Origin: Eledone cirrhosa
Lineage: Eukaryota; Mollusca; Cephalopoda; Octopoda; Eledonidae
Direction of reading: 5' to 3'
NCBI GenBank assembly: GCA_964016885.1
Contig: OZ024746.1
Location: 99,848,433-99,912,432 of the forward strand
DNA: 64,000 bases
In this document: positions 1 through 9,860 of the stretch, in pieces
Layout of the letters: every line of letters starts with the position of its first letter
How positions within the stretch are numbered: position 1 is the first letter of the stretch
Position numbers and translations under genes: made by a program
Notes under the pieces: generated by a model
Databases searched by the model: none
Seen by the model: the letters and a program-made list of their open reading frames with translations, nothing else
What the model was told of the DNA's origin: nothing

Positions 1-295
1 TGGTTGTACCGCATGATCGGGTGTCCAGCCCAATTATTTATATGTCGCCACGCATATACATACACATGCACACATATATATATACATATATATACATATA
101 TATACATACACATGTATATACATATTTACACTCTTTTGGATGGCTGTTGACTCTTATTAGTTCTTCCGCCCTTTGTCAGGTTTTCTTTTTTGTCTTGCAG
201 GGTGTCCAAAATCACCCTCCTCACCAAGTAAACTTGGGGGGTTGCGGGTTTAGTTGCCAACAACCCGAACAACACTAGAGAATTCAGATGACCAT
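1..295 (+). repeat. Repeat family A, left-truncated by the window edge
   Basis: The stretch with GATGGCTGTTGACTC, GTTCTTCCGCCC, CTTGCAGGGTGTCC and CACCAAGTAAAC recurs at 21690-21960 (same strand). It recurs in reverse at 4296-4395 and 56938-57150. An AT-rich (TATATACA)n stretch lies inside it. I saw no coding capacity, and the class is unknown. Confidence 0.6.
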
Positions 296-580
296 ATGTT
301 TCTTAATCGGGTGTAATATTCCCTGGCTACACGTTCCTTGTTACAGATACCATCATAGGATATATTCTCATCTATCCCTTGGTATCTGTAGCAGTCAACT
401 TCTTTCAGTGGCAAGGCTCCAGTTTGGGAGTTCAGGAGCTGTGGAGAATGTGGAGTTACCCCTTAGTCGTTATCACTCCCAGGTCTGCTCTGGCCCGGAG
501 TAGTAGTACCTGTTAGGGCCCTGTTTATGGGTTAAATAATTACCTTACTCGAGTAAGGTATTATCAGCCATTGAAAAGAA
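296..580. other. Non-repetitive intron sequence
   Basis: I see no gene, no SINE head and no recognisable repeat here. A small palindrome CCTTACTCGAGTAAGG lies at about 543-558. Confidence 0.5.
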
Positions 581-589
581 AATATATAT

Positions 590-690
590 ATATACAATAG
601 TAGAACACTGGAGAGTTTGGGACGAATTTGGTAGAAGTAGTTCCACAACAGTTAGTTCACCATACCGAGGCTCAGAACAACTTCTATATA
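590..690 (-). repeat. Copy of an AT-flanked MITE-like repeat
   Basis: The segment with CAATAGTAGAACACTGGAG and GTAGTTCCACAACAGTTA is the reverse complement of 60130-60225. Both copies are bordered by (AT)n tracts. Confidence 0.6.
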
Positions 691-730
691 TATATATATA
701 TATATATATTATGCATGTGTGTGTGTGTGA
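682..730. repeat. (AT)n(TG)n microsatellite
   Basis: An uninterrupted AT run is followed by a TG run, close to the donor side of the chitin synthase exon at 759-912. Confidence 0.9.
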
Positions 731-758
731 ATCATATAATGTAATAGTATAAAATTAC

Positions 759-912
759 CTGAGACCATCTTTTTTTATTTCGAATTTTTTTCTTATCTTT
801 TAAATGTACAAAGAGTAAGACATCATCCTGTAATTGCCACAACAACTGGCCACCATATGGTGTTAAGATTTTACATGGTGGGGGAAGTTTCACCGGGGTT
901 TTCATCACAGAG
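759..912 (-). CDS. CHS: Chitin synthase exon l: TPYGG and KRWSQ motifs
   Basis: This 154-bp exon encodes VMKTPVKLPPPCKILTPYGG, QLLWQLQDDVLLFVHLKDKK and KIRNKKRWSQ. TPYGGxLxW, HLKDKxxIRxxKRWSQ is one of the best-conserved strings of metazoan chitin synthases and lies ahead of the EDR and QRRRW motifs. The acceptor is TTTACTTCTTACAG and the donor GTAATTTT, phase 2 in and 0 out. The next exon should follow beyond the left end of the window; none is visible in 1-758. Confidence 0.96.
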
Positions 913-1390
913 CTGTAAGAAGTAAAAACAAGCAAATATGTAACAGGTAACACGCAAGACAATGAACAGTGTTGAATGCCTATACATTTTGTTGGAACCC
1001 AGAAACTAGATTGTGATTCCAGCAGAATTGGTAGAACTACATATATAAGGATACCATGAGTAAATATTCATAGTTTGTCACCAACCATTGTGCTGGCTTG
1101 CGTGTGCATCATCTGAGACTTACTATGTTTGGAAATATTGTTCATGAACTGATTTGTTCATTATTTAAGGTGTTAGTGAACCAAGGTTCCAATGTACAAG
1201 ACATTGAAATGGTAATAAACAAGATGAGGATAAAAACAATATGAATTGTAATGCTCTTTACTGTTGGCTTCTATTATCTGAATTAGAGCACTGAGTTTGT
1301 TGAAAATAAAAGTAATAAATAGGAATCTAAGAATCACAACATTATACATAATTTCAAGTATAGTGTTATAGGTGAAATTTACACTTCACC
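913..1390. other. Intron sequence, nothing recognised
   Basis: AT-rich sequence with no convincing reading frame or repeat match within the window. Confidence 0.5.
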
Positions 1391-1529
1391 TTCATACCAT
1401 AGGCAGTATATGAGATGCTCTCAATAAAATGATGCATCTTACACAACTACCACTCATTCCACGCATGTGGTTAGAATGTCTCAGGAAAGAATCATTGCTG
1501 GAAGGAGTTTTTGAGAACTCTGACCCCTC

Positions 1530-1860
1530 CAGAAGAAGAAGAAGAAGAAGAAGAAGAAGAAGAAGAAGAGACCACCACTCAATATTATAAAAGTATTCAC
1601 AATATATCAAATGTAGTTTTGGAAAGCATGGAAGTTTTGAAGGATGCAGTGTCTGGACAGCTAACAACTGATGCAGGTAGTTTGTTCAATGCTTCAGCAA
1701 CTCTAAGCATGAAAAAATGTTTTAAAAAGTCATGGGAGCTGTACTGTTTTCTGATTTTGTAAACCTGTCCATAGGTGTTAGATATATGTGAAAGTCATGG
1801 GAGCTGTACTGTTTTCTGACTTTGTAAGCATTTCCACAGGTGTTAGATATACGAAATTCA
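1530..1860 (+). repeat. (GAA)n tract and dispersed repeat with local duplication
   Basis: A (GAA)n run (about 1531-1570) is followed by a segment (GGATGCAGTGTCTGGACA, then CTAACAACTGATGCAGGTAG) that recurs at 41375-41415. A 37-bp string beginning GTCATGGGAGCTGTACTG occurs twice (about 1729 and 1793). The short open frame here is just the (GAA)n tract read as poly-Glu. Confidence 0.6.
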
Positions 1861-2032
1861 AAAAGGTGCCCAGGGTTGTTGGAAAGGTGGGTGTCTACCA
1901 AGTCTGATGCTGCAAATTTAATTATAATAATAGTTTCTAAGATAGGTGCAAGACCAGAATTTTGGGTGGTGGACCAATTTGATTAAATCAGCCCAGTACC
2001 TAGTAATAAGAGATTTAGACTTATGATAATAA

Positions 2033-2290
2033 TGTCTTGGGTTAGAATCCTGAACTGGGTTGTGTGGTTGTGTTCTTAAGCAAAACACTTCATTTCACAT
2101 TGTTCCAATATAATCAGCTTAAAAAGAGTACCAGCAATGGCTGGGAATTTAACCCTGAGATGGAATGATGTCCTCTCCAGGTGGGAGTCTTGTACTCTCA
2201 GTCGCTTCATGCCACGAAACTGGAATAAGTACCAGCCTGATGTGCCTCCAAGCTCGAGACAGACTTTAGAATAGAATTAGAAATAGAATA
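2033..2290 (+). repeat. SINE-like repeat (family 3 relative)
   Basis: It contains a diverged form of the tail string TTGTTTCCTTGAGCAAGACACTTTATTTCACATTGCTCC seen in the family-3 SINEs at 40465 and 56640. The SINE-like tail ends near 2290. Confidence 0.45.
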
Positions 2291-2610
2291 GTACTTGACT
2301 ACGAGTTTATTTCAGGTAGAAGAATAAAAGACCAAGTGGGCTAAGGCAGGATTTGTACTCAGAATATACATGTCATCATCATTTATATGCGGCATTGAGA
2401 TGTTTTGAGACAGTGTTTTACAGTTTAATGCCCTTCTCAGTGCCATTCCTTTCAGTTGTCTCTTACACATGTAGGGATATAGTCTACCGATTCTAAAAAT
2501 TGAGATACACACCTCCAGAACAACAAATACCATAAAAACTGTTATTCATTCATTATCATCATCATTATTACTAATCCATGCTAGCATGGGAAAAACATGG
2601 ATGCTAAACA

Positions 2611-2802
2611 GTAATAATTGTTTCTACTTTTGGCACAAGGCCAGCAATTACCCCAGTGTATTACTAGTACTTTATTTTATCGACCCCATAAGGATGCAAA
2701 GTTAACCTCGGCAGGATTTGAACTCAGGCTGTAAAGGGACGTAACTCTATGTCTCAAAGCATGGCGTCCGACTCTCCACCAATACTGCCAATTCACCGCC
2801 CT
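2611..2802 (-). repeat. tRNA-derived SINE, family 1
   Basis: Read on the minus strand it has a head with the A-box-like TTGGCAGTATTGGTGGAG, a B-box-like GAGTTCAAATCC, the middle GTTAACTTTGC, and the end GCCTTGTGCCAAAAGTAGAAAC. RNA polymerase III promoter-type boxes and dispersed copies show a tRNA-derived SINE. Confidence 0.85.
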
Positions 2803-2814
2803 GGTTGATTTTAA

Positions 2815-3004
2815 TAATTGTTTCTGATTAAGGCACATGGCTAACAGTTAAATCGACCCCAATGCATTACTGGTACTTTATGTTATCAACCCCATAAGGA
2901 TGAAAGGCAAAGCTAACCTTGGTAGGATTTGAAAACAGAATGTAAAGGGCCGTAACTCTATACTGCGAAGCATTGTGTCTGATGCTCTACTGATACTGCC
3001 AATC
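2815..3004 (-). repeat. tRNA-derived SINE, family 1, diverged
   Basis: A second minus-strand copy directly after the first. It keeps the head GGCAGTATCAGTAGAGCATC and the GGTTAGCTTTGCCTTTCATC core, but the B box is degraded. It ends 36 bp from the chitin synthase exon at 3041. Confidence 0.8.
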
Positions 3005-3040
3005 CAATGTATAATAAAATGTATAATAAATTGTTAATAC

Positions 3041-3143
3041 CTAGCTGCTTTGTCAATGAGAGAGACAAATGTCTGGACATATTTATTTACCATAACATCA
3101 TTGTTTTCAGTTAGGTACATAGCATCATCAAAAAATATATGAC
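3041..3143 (-). CDS. CHS: Chitin synthase exon k: HIFFDDA motif
   Basis: This 103-bp exon encodes GHIFFDDAMYLTENNDVMVN, then KYVQTFVSLIDKAA. The H-I-F-F/M-D-D-A motif followed by V-N-x-F/Y-V-x-x-x-V-x-x-x-D-x-A-A is diagnostic for animal chitin synthase. The acidic pair belongs to the conserved catalytic core. The acceptor is TCTTTTATAG and the donor GTATTAAC. Phase 1 in and 2 out give KAASSV with the next exon, matching KAASAV in insects. Confidence 0.96.
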
Positions 3144-3389
3144 CTATAAAAGATTGAGAAAATAATTAAATAACTTGGATTTTTTCCAGTTTTCAATGGA
3201 GATAAAACAATGATAAATAGCAACATAATCATTATCATTCACATATACAAATTTATGTAATATTGGCTATTAGATTATGTATGTGTTACACATACATACA
3301 TGTATGTGTATATATGAATGTCTCTCTTTCTCTTAATATCGAGTACATTTTTGACCTGCCACCTTCCTGGTGGCAAGGTTGTAAAAGAA

Positions 3390-4295
3390 AAGAAATTGTC
3401 ATCTCTTGAATCGCAAGAATGTTTTGCAAATTTTGAAGGTGCCAGATATCGCGGCCATTTGTAGTCTATGAATTAGGGAGCTGCGCTCTTTGTCCGCAAA
3501 TCCAAGTTCAGTTATACTTTGGTCCAAACGGGTTGGTATATAACTTGCAGCTCCAATAATGATGGGGATGAAGCAGAAGGTGTATCTTAGATACTGGATC
3601 TGCAAACTCCTCATCAATGGTCCGTAGACATCCTCCCTCTCCTGTATTTTTCTTACAATGTTAAAATTAAGTGAGAAGCTGATCTCTACAATAGAGCACG
3701 TTTTCAATGTGTGGTCCCAAACAGTAATATCAGGCTGGTTGTGCTTTAATTTGGTGGCAGGTTTTATTTTCAGGTTCCACCAGTATTCTTTACTGCCACC
3801 TATCTCAACATATTCCTCCTCATTTGTTTTTAATTTTGTTCAAGCTATCACATCATGTCTCATAGGGAGGTAGTAGCGAGACGATATTCTTTCGCAGTTC
3901 GCAACAATGTGGCTAACATCTTTGTTTTACAAAGCCTACATTTATTGTCGACTGATGGCCCTCCACTTTTGTGGAGCAGATATTTGATAGGGATTTCTTG
4001 TTCCTGTATTGCATAGAGATATCCTTCAAGGTGGGATGTCATAAACTTGATGGCACTCAATGCCAAGCTTTTTGAACGATTTATCCCCTCCATGGTCTCA
4101 GGTACCCATGCACAACTTTCTCTGTAAATTGGTCTTTATCTTGTTTGAACATAGAATAGAATCTTCCAATTTCCCTGGGAGAGAGATTTATATCGGGCCT
4201 TATTCCATATCTCTCCTCCAGATCAGTGGCTATCCTAATGAAATTATTTTCTTCAATGCTCATAGACCTGGGCAAGATGAGCTGACCTTTTGATG
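3390..4295 (-). pseudogene. LINE ORF2 3' part with CCHC and REL-endonuclease-like region
   Basis: Minus-strand fragments in shifting frames include KCRLCKTK, then after a frame change SHIVANCERISSRYYLPMRH. Further on are NQPDITVWDHTLKTCSIVEI and a long C-terminal tail. A CCHC finger followed by PD...E is the layout of R2/R4-clade LINEs that use a restriction-enzyme-like endonuclease. At least two frameshifts and stops make it non-functional. The clade assignment is inferred from motif order only. Flanking family A repeat starts at 4296. Confidence 0.6.
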
Positions 4296-5000
4296 AGGAG
4301 GGAGACTGGACACCCTGCTAGATGTAAAACAAGACCTGATTATGGGCGGAAGAACTCACGAGAGTCAACAGCCATCCAACAATGTGTATATATACTGTGT
4401 TGGTGTGTAAATCTATATATGTGGGTATGTGTAGGATTGGTTGTGTGTACGTGTGTATTTTTCTTTACTTATTTTATTATTATCTTTTTTTTAACTTTTA
4501 AACTTTTAACCTTTAAACTTTTAAATTTTAAACATTTAAATAATTTTTTTTTAAATATTTAATTGTATCTTATCTATCTATTTTACCTGGTTATTATTGA
4601 TCTGGAAAAACCTATGGCTGCATCATGTGCGGGGACATAGAAATAATTCAGTTGGATATCCGATCGCACAGTTAAACCACTGGGAGTGAAGGACCCCTAG
4701 CCTTTGTCAGGTTATTCTTCTAGGAGGAGGCAAATACAGAAACTGGGATAAGTCTGACATAAAACCTGCAGCTCAGTAGTTACCGATGATGTTGATCTTT
4801 TCTTCTTTTCAGGTTATAGCTACAGTCGCTCAGAGTGTGGGATTGGCTCAGTGCAGTCTTTCCTCACTTTAAAAATAATCTTCATGCACCGGCATTGCAC
4901 GATAGAATTAATTGATAATTATTAATAATGTTATATCATGCAATGGCCATACTCGATAACGAGGGGGCAACCATCATGCATGCGTGCGTGCGTGTGTGTG
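4296..5000 (-). repeat. Repeat family A, reverse copy split by AT-rich DNA
   Basis: 4296-4395 and 4640-5000 are reverse-complement matches to 21815-21900 and 21355-21700 (for example CTCGTTATCGAGTATGGCCA and CTGAGCGACAGTAGCTAT there). The 4395-4640 gap holds simple sequence (GTGTGT, TTTAAACTTTTAAA). Confidence 0.65.
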
Positions 5001-5725
5001 TCCTATGGTTTTTATTGCCAAGGTGGAAGGAGGCCTGAGAATCTACTCTCCACTAAAATGCCCCAAAAGTTTGTCTCATGTTACATCTGACAACTGAAGC
5101 TCAGCTCCTGTCCTTCCTAATCAAAGATATTTGTAACTAACAAGGGGAAGAGGCAAAGGTGAGTTACTGAGGCCTTGAAATCAGTTGCTCTGAGCAAACA
5201 GAGCCCATCAGCCATGGATGGCAACCCATCTGGACATGGTAATATAGAAATCCCCCTGGTTGGTGTCAGGGCATGCAGTATCTTCACAGAGACTTAGAGA
5301 GAGTACTCATGTTATACAAGTGTTTGTAACTATAATCCATGATGTACAAATGTCTCTTTTGTGATATATTTCATGTCATTCTATCTCTCCAGTCAATGCA
5401 GGCTGGGACTCTAAATTCATGGTACCATGTAGACATGGGACTTATTGTTGTAGATATTCGGGTGTCATACAAATTTGCGCCAGTGAAATACTGCTACTTT
5501 TGTAGTTTTGTCACCTCAGGTGATGTATAGATGGGAGGAATCATGATTCCCCAGTCACTTCTGCTGATGGCCTGTGTTGAAATGTTGTCAGTTCCTGCAG
5601 GTGATAGATATACATGTTTGTGTTTGGTTTACAGAGTATGACAAATCATTAAGTGCTCAGTAGACACTCATAGAGAGTATGATAGTATATAATATAATTA
5701 CGTCTAGTTACTTCCATTCCATGGT
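5001..5725. other. Intron sequence, nothing recognised
   Basis: Moderately GC sequence with short chance open frames. No family or repeat match is visible inside the window. Confidence 0.45.
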
Positions 5726-5729
5726 TTCA

Positions 5730-6024
5730 TGCTTCTTAATTCCATAACTCCTTGTGGAATCATAGAGGCACTGTCATACGGCATGTCTAGGACACTTTTA
5801 AACCTGATAGAGCCCAACCCTGTACAGGTCCGAACACAGTCGATTTTTTCTATAGAGGAAGAATCGACCCCAGTACTGGACTGGGGCTTTTTTTATGGAC
5901 CTCGAAAGGATGAAAGACAAAGTTGACGACGGCGGGATTTGAACTCAGAGAGTGCAATGAGGTGGGATGAATACCGTAAAGCATTCTATCTGACATCTTA
6001 ACGACTTTGCCAATTTGCCACCTA
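5730..6024 (-). repeat. tRNA-related SINE, family 2
   Basis: On the minus strand the head reads AATTGGCAAAGTCGTTAAGA, with a B-box-like GAGTTCAAATCCCGCC, then TCAACTTTGTCTTTCATCC and a long tail ending CATTCTATGACTCC-like sequence. It shares layout with family 1 but has a different head and tail. Other copies are at 41868-42112, 43498-43800 and 47594-47895. Confidence 0.78.
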
Positions 6025-6138
6025 GCATGGTTTCATACTAGTATGCACCAATTTAGACATGGTTGATTTCTGCAGACATTTACTGCATAAATCAAAAGGT
6101 AAGATTAACAATTAAGAATTCTTGATAAAAATACGAAC

Positions 6139-6215
6139 CTTCACATTGATAGAAATCATTATCCCTTTTAGTCACATTCTTCATGTCATTTTGTAAGGTT
6201 TGATCAATTGCCATT
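6139..6215 (-). CDS. CHS: Chitin synthase exon j: short catalytic-domain exon
   Basis: This 77-bp exon encodes MAIDQTLQNDMKNVTKRDND followed by FYQCE. It joins LLKSLFR on one side and GHIFFDDA on the other. Insect enzymes have about 25-30 residues here ending in Y-Y-E-F/L-E before the HIFFDDA motif. The acceptor is TTAATTTTTCAG. The donor GTTCGTAT is the weakest of the set. Phase is 2 in and 1 out. The preceding intron is the largest in the window (13.8 kb) and contains the LTR retrotransposon. Confidence 0.9.
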
Positions 6216-6265
6216 CTGAAAAATTAATTCAATGTACTAATTAACCCTTTTGCATTTAAGTATTA

Positions 6266-6455
6266 CAATTAAAAAGAATTAGTAATAATTAATAACTAAA
6301 AATTAAAGATTTAAAATTAAGTGTTGGAGTAAGTTTTTTTCCCATCGCCTTTGCTCAAAAGAGCAAGGAAGATGGGAAAAAAACTTACTCCAACATTTAA
6401 TTTTAAGTCTTTAATTTTTAGTTTTTAATTCATATTAATTCTCTTTAATTGTAAT
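6266..6455. repeat. Long hairpin (palindromic MITE core)
   Basis: Left arm TTGGAGTAAGTTTTTTTCCC pairs with GGGAAAAAAACTTACTCCAA, and the flanking AAATTAAAGATTTAAAATTAA pairs with the right side around a short loop at about 6349-6360. The right flank (GTAATACTCAGCATTTGATA, ATCGAAACCGG) recurs in reverse at 61480-61700. Confidence 0.8.
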
Positions 6456-6657
6456 ACTCAGCATTTGATAAGATGAATTTTAAAAATACATCGAAACCGG
6501 TAATACTTTATATACTTTATATACATTATAAAAGTCTTTTTTAAAAGAATTGTCTCTCTCATTTTTTCAATAATGTCACTTTGATGAATCAAAGAAAGAA
6601 AAACAAGAAAAACAGACCCTAAAATATATTTTCCGTGCTATTTGCAACTTCATCTTT

Positions 6658-6659
<2 letters not shown>

Positions 6660-6698
<39 letters not shown>

Positions 6699-6700
6699 TA
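6660..6700. repeat. (CT)n(AT)n microsatellite
   Basis: CT and AT dinucleotide runs sit directly at the edge of the next palindromic element. Confidence 0.9.
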
Positions 6701-6900
6701 CATTTATTGGTAGGTGACGCGCGTTTCGCCACTGATCGGTTCAAGGTTCGATCTGTATCGATATTACCCGACTCTATAATCGGCAGCTCGATGGACCCTT
6801 TAAAATGCTAGGGTCCGTCGAACTGCCGACTATAGAGTCGGGTAAGATCAATACAGATCAAACCTTTATCTGATCAGTGGTGCATCACCTACCAATAAAT
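6698..6900. repeat. Palindromic foldback element
   Basis: TACATTTATTGGTAGGTGA at the left pairs with TCACCTACCAATAAATGTA at the right. Inner arms with CCCGACTCTATAATCGGCAG and its complement pair around a loop near 6805. The right border continues into GAAGGAGTAACCAATCGTCC, which recurs near 16110-16165. Confidence 0.85.
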
Positions 6901-7064
6901 GTAATGAAGGAGTAACCAATCGTCCTTGTTATCCTTTCACTATAATACACTCTGTCTAGCTCTACACCTCAACACAGAAGTGAACCTAAACATCGAGTGC
7001 TCACCCGGGTGAACCTGCAGTAACTCCAAGTTACACTCCCTAGATATATAATATATATATACAT

Positions 7065-7304
7065 ATATATCATCATCATCATCATCAACATCATCATTTT
7101 ACGTCCACTTTTCCCTGCTTGCAAGGGTGGGACGGGAACTGATTCTGGCTTGATTTCTACAGTTGGATGCCCTTCCTAAAACCAACCTCATTTACAGAGA
7201 GTGCTGGGTGCATTTTTGCTGTGGCACCTCCATGACCACTTTGCAGTGGAATGATAGGGACACCAGTCCCTATCATCTCATTTCTACAGCTGAGTAAACT
7301 GGAG
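7065..7304 (-). repeat. Family-3 SINE tail, minus strand
   Basis: An (ATC)n run is followed by ACGTCCACTTTTCCCTGCTT, then GGATGCCCTTCC and CAGCTGAGTAAACTGGAGCA. This is the reverse complement of the tail of the SINEs at 40465-40735 and 56640-56905. It is joined directly to the LINE reading frame at about 7305. Confidence 0.75.
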
Positions 7305-9317
7305 CAATGTGAAAAAAAGCAGGCTTGGAAAGTATGGCGGGATGGGGGAAGTAGAGAAGACTATCAAGTGGCCAGGAGGGAAGCTAGGAGACAAGTGTAC
7401 TTCGCAAGAAGGGAAGCAGAGGAAAGAAAGTTCAAGCATGTTCTACAACGCGAGGACCAAAAACGTGAGGTGTTCAGGATTGCTAGGCAATGCATCAAGG
7501 AAAACCGTGATATTGTCGGGGAGAAGTGTGTACTTAATGATGACGGCGTACTTGCCATCACCGACGCTGATAAGAAGGTAGTTTGGAAGTGTCACTATGA
7601 AAGGCTACTAAATGAGGAGAATAAATGGGAGAAAGACAGTCTCCCCCACATCGACCCAATAGAGGGACCAGCAGTGTTAGTCGAGGGGAGTATAATAAGT
7701 AAGGCAATCAAGGATATGAAGACGGGTAGGGTGGCTGGGCCTTCGGAAATAGTTGCTGAGATGCTGAGGGCATCTGGCACGGTGGGACACACCATGGTCA
7801 TCCGCATAGTTAACCAAGTCGTACAGAATGGGGTTGTACCGAAGGACTGGCATAGCAGCATCATCGTTAACTGTTATAAGGGTAAAGGAGATGCCCTAGA
7901 TAGGAGTAACTATAGAGGCATTAAATTAATCGACCAGGTCATGAAGGTCACGGAAAAAGTAATAGCGCAACTAATCAGAGAGAGAATTGACCTAGATGAA
8001 ATGCAGTTCGGGTTTGTGTCAGGCAAAAGTACCACAGACGCTCTTTTCATTGTACGACAACTACAGGAGAAGTACCTAGCTGAAGGTAAACCCCTCTACT
8101 TAGCTTTTGTCGACTTGGAGAAAGCCTTCGACAGAGTCCCCCGTTCCATTATCTGGTGGGCTCTTAGAAAACTAGGTGTTGACGAATGGCTTGTGAGAGC
8201 TATACAAGCCATGTATAAAGAAACAGTCAGAAAGGTTAGAATTAACAACGAATATAGTGAAGAGTTTAGCGTAAAAGTTGGCGTCCATCAGGGCTCTGTT
8301 CTCAGCCCCCTACTATTTATTATTGCCCTTCAGGCTATAACAGAGGAGTTCAAGACCGGCTGCCCATGGGAACTCCTATACGCAGACGATCTGACACTCA
8401 TAGCTGAATCAATGGCTGAGCTAGAGAAGAAATTCCAAACATGGAAGCACGGCCTAGAATCAAAAGGACTTAAAATTAACCTGGCTAAGACTAAAATTTT
8501 AGTTTGTAGGAAAGAAAGTAAGGCGGTGGTCCCTTCTGGGAAATGGCCATGCTCAGTGTGTAGGAAAGGCGTAGGTAGAAACTCCATTTTATGTCCCAAA
8601 TGCAAAGTATGGGTGCATAAAAGATGTAGTGGGATCACAGGTAAGCTAACTAAGAACATAGATTTTACATGTCGCCGGTGCTCTGGTGCAATAAGTAGCA
8701 GCAAGTGCCCACAAAATACTAGCTCTTTCAATTGCGCAGAGGGTACTATAGAAATAGTGGACAGCTTCCGTTACCTGGGCGACAAAATCAGCAGTGGGGG
8801 AGGGTGCTCTGAACGTACAGTAGCTAGAGTCAGAACTGGTTGGAAAATGTTCAGAGAGCTTATACCACTATTAGCTGCTAAAGGGTTCTCCCTAAAAATG
8901 AAAGGCAGGTTGTATGATGCCTGCATACGAACAGCAATGTTGCATGGCAGTGAGACCTGGGCATTGTGTGCAGATGATATACGCAGACTAGAGAGGAACG
9001 AAGCTTGCATGCTCCGCTGGATGTGTAACAGTAATATACGTGAACGGCAAAGCATAAACGAACTAAGGAAAAAATTAGAAATAAGAGGGATCAGATGTTG
9101 TTTACTCGAGAGAAGGCTACGTTGGTATGGACACGTGATGCGCATGAAAGTCGATAGCTGTATAACAAAGTGCAGGGCAATAAAGATAGACGGTAGCCAC
9201 GGAATAGGCAGACCTAGAAAAAACTGGGACGAGCTGATAAACTCCGACCTCACACACTTACACCTCTCCAAGACAATGTCACTGGACCGAGACCTTTGGC
9301 GGTACTTTCGCCTGTAG
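7251..9317 (+). CDS. LINE ORF2 fragment: reverse transcriptase with PHD-like finger
   Basis: An open frame of 688 codons. Roughly the first 18 codons lie in the adjacent SINE tail, so the real element sequence begins near 7305 and the endonuclease domain is missing. RT motifs are RGIKLIDQVMKV, FVDLEKAFDRVP (about residue 285), GVHQGSVLSPLLF and YADDL (about 377). Residues about 433-477 hold CSVC, CPKC, HKRC and CRRC, a Cys4-His-Cys3 (PHD-type) pattern. The C-terminal part has GSETWALC and RRLRWYGHVMRM, typical of RTE-like LINEs. It stops early (LWRYFRL), whereas relatives continue with VIQKTRLA, so it is truncated at both ends but has no internal break. Confidence 0.88.
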   Translation: MIGTPVPIISFLQLSKLEQCEKKQAWKVWRDGGSREDYQVARREARRQVYFARREAEERKFKHVLQREDQKREVFRIARQCIKENRDIVGEKCVLNDDGVLAITDADKKVVWKCHYERLLNEENKWEKDSLPHIDPIEGPAVLVEGSIISKAIKDMKTGRVAGPSEIVAEMLRASGTVGHTMVIRIVNQVVQNGVVPKDWHSSIIVNCYKGKGDALDRSNYRGIKLIDQVMKVTEKVIAQLIRERIDLDEMQFGFVSGKSTTDALFIVRQLQEKYLAEGKPLYLAFVDLEKAFDRVPRSIIWWALRKLGVDEWLVRAIQAMYKETVRKVRINNEYSEEFSVKVGVHQGSVLSPLLFIIALQAITEEFKTGCPWELLYADDLTLIAESMAELEKKFQTWKHGLESKGLKINLAKTKILVCRKESKAVVPSGKWPCSVCRKGVGRNSILCPKCKVWVHKRCSGITGKLTKNIDFTCRRCSGAISSSKCPQNTSSFNCAEGTIEIVDSFRYLGDKISSGGGCSERTVARVRTGWKMFRELIPLLAAKGFSLKMKGRLYDACIRTAMLHGSETWALCADDIRRLERNEACMLRWMCNSNIRERQSINELRKKLEIRGIRCCLLERRLRWYGHVMRMKVDSCITKCRAIKIDGSHGIGRPRKNWDELINSDLTHLHLSKTMSLDRDLWRYFRL

Positions 9318-9433
9318 TGTATGTGGGGGTGGATGTGATGATAAGATGGTGGTGACGGACGCTGGCTGAGGTGGGCTGTGGTGTGGGGGTGGGGGATTGT
9401 CGATAGACAGATTGCCATGCATTTGTGACTGAT

Positions 9434-9592
9434 TATTGTGTGTGGTGTGGCTGTGGTGTTGTTGTTTATGGTAGTTGTGTTTATGGTGGTGTGGCTGTGG
9501 TGTTGTTGTTTATGGTAGTTGTGTTTATGGTGGTGTGGCTGTGGTGTTGTTGTTTATGGTAGTTGTGTTTATGGTGGTATGGTGTTGGTGGT
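9434..9592 (+). repeat. 44-bp GT-rich tandem repeat
   Basis: About 3.5 copies of a unit beginning GGCTGTGGTGTTGTTGTTTA lie just after the truncated LINE end. Confidence 0.85.
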
Positions 9593-9639
9593 GTCAAATA
9601 CAATGGGGAGATACATACCTAGACACACTTAGTCTGACA

Positions 9640-9860
9640 ATAACGATGTATACATACACATGCGTATATACACACTGACATATATACACATACACACACA
9701 CACACATACATACACACATATATATATACATATATACACGTGTGTGTGTATACAGAGAGAGGAGGGGTGTCAGTGGGGATGGCTTAGTACATAGATAGAA
9801 GGAGGGGAGAGCCAATGGAGATGGCGATGTACATATAAATATATATATATATATATATAC
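9640..9860. repeat. (CA)n/(TA)n simple sequence
   Basis: Mixed ACACAC, ATACAT and TATATA runs. The short frames here are simple-sequence artefacts. Confidence 0.85.

Noticed and set aside
1511..1762. Poly-glutamate protein
   Set aside because: Created by a (GAA)n microsatellite next to a dispersed repeat, with no splice or family support.
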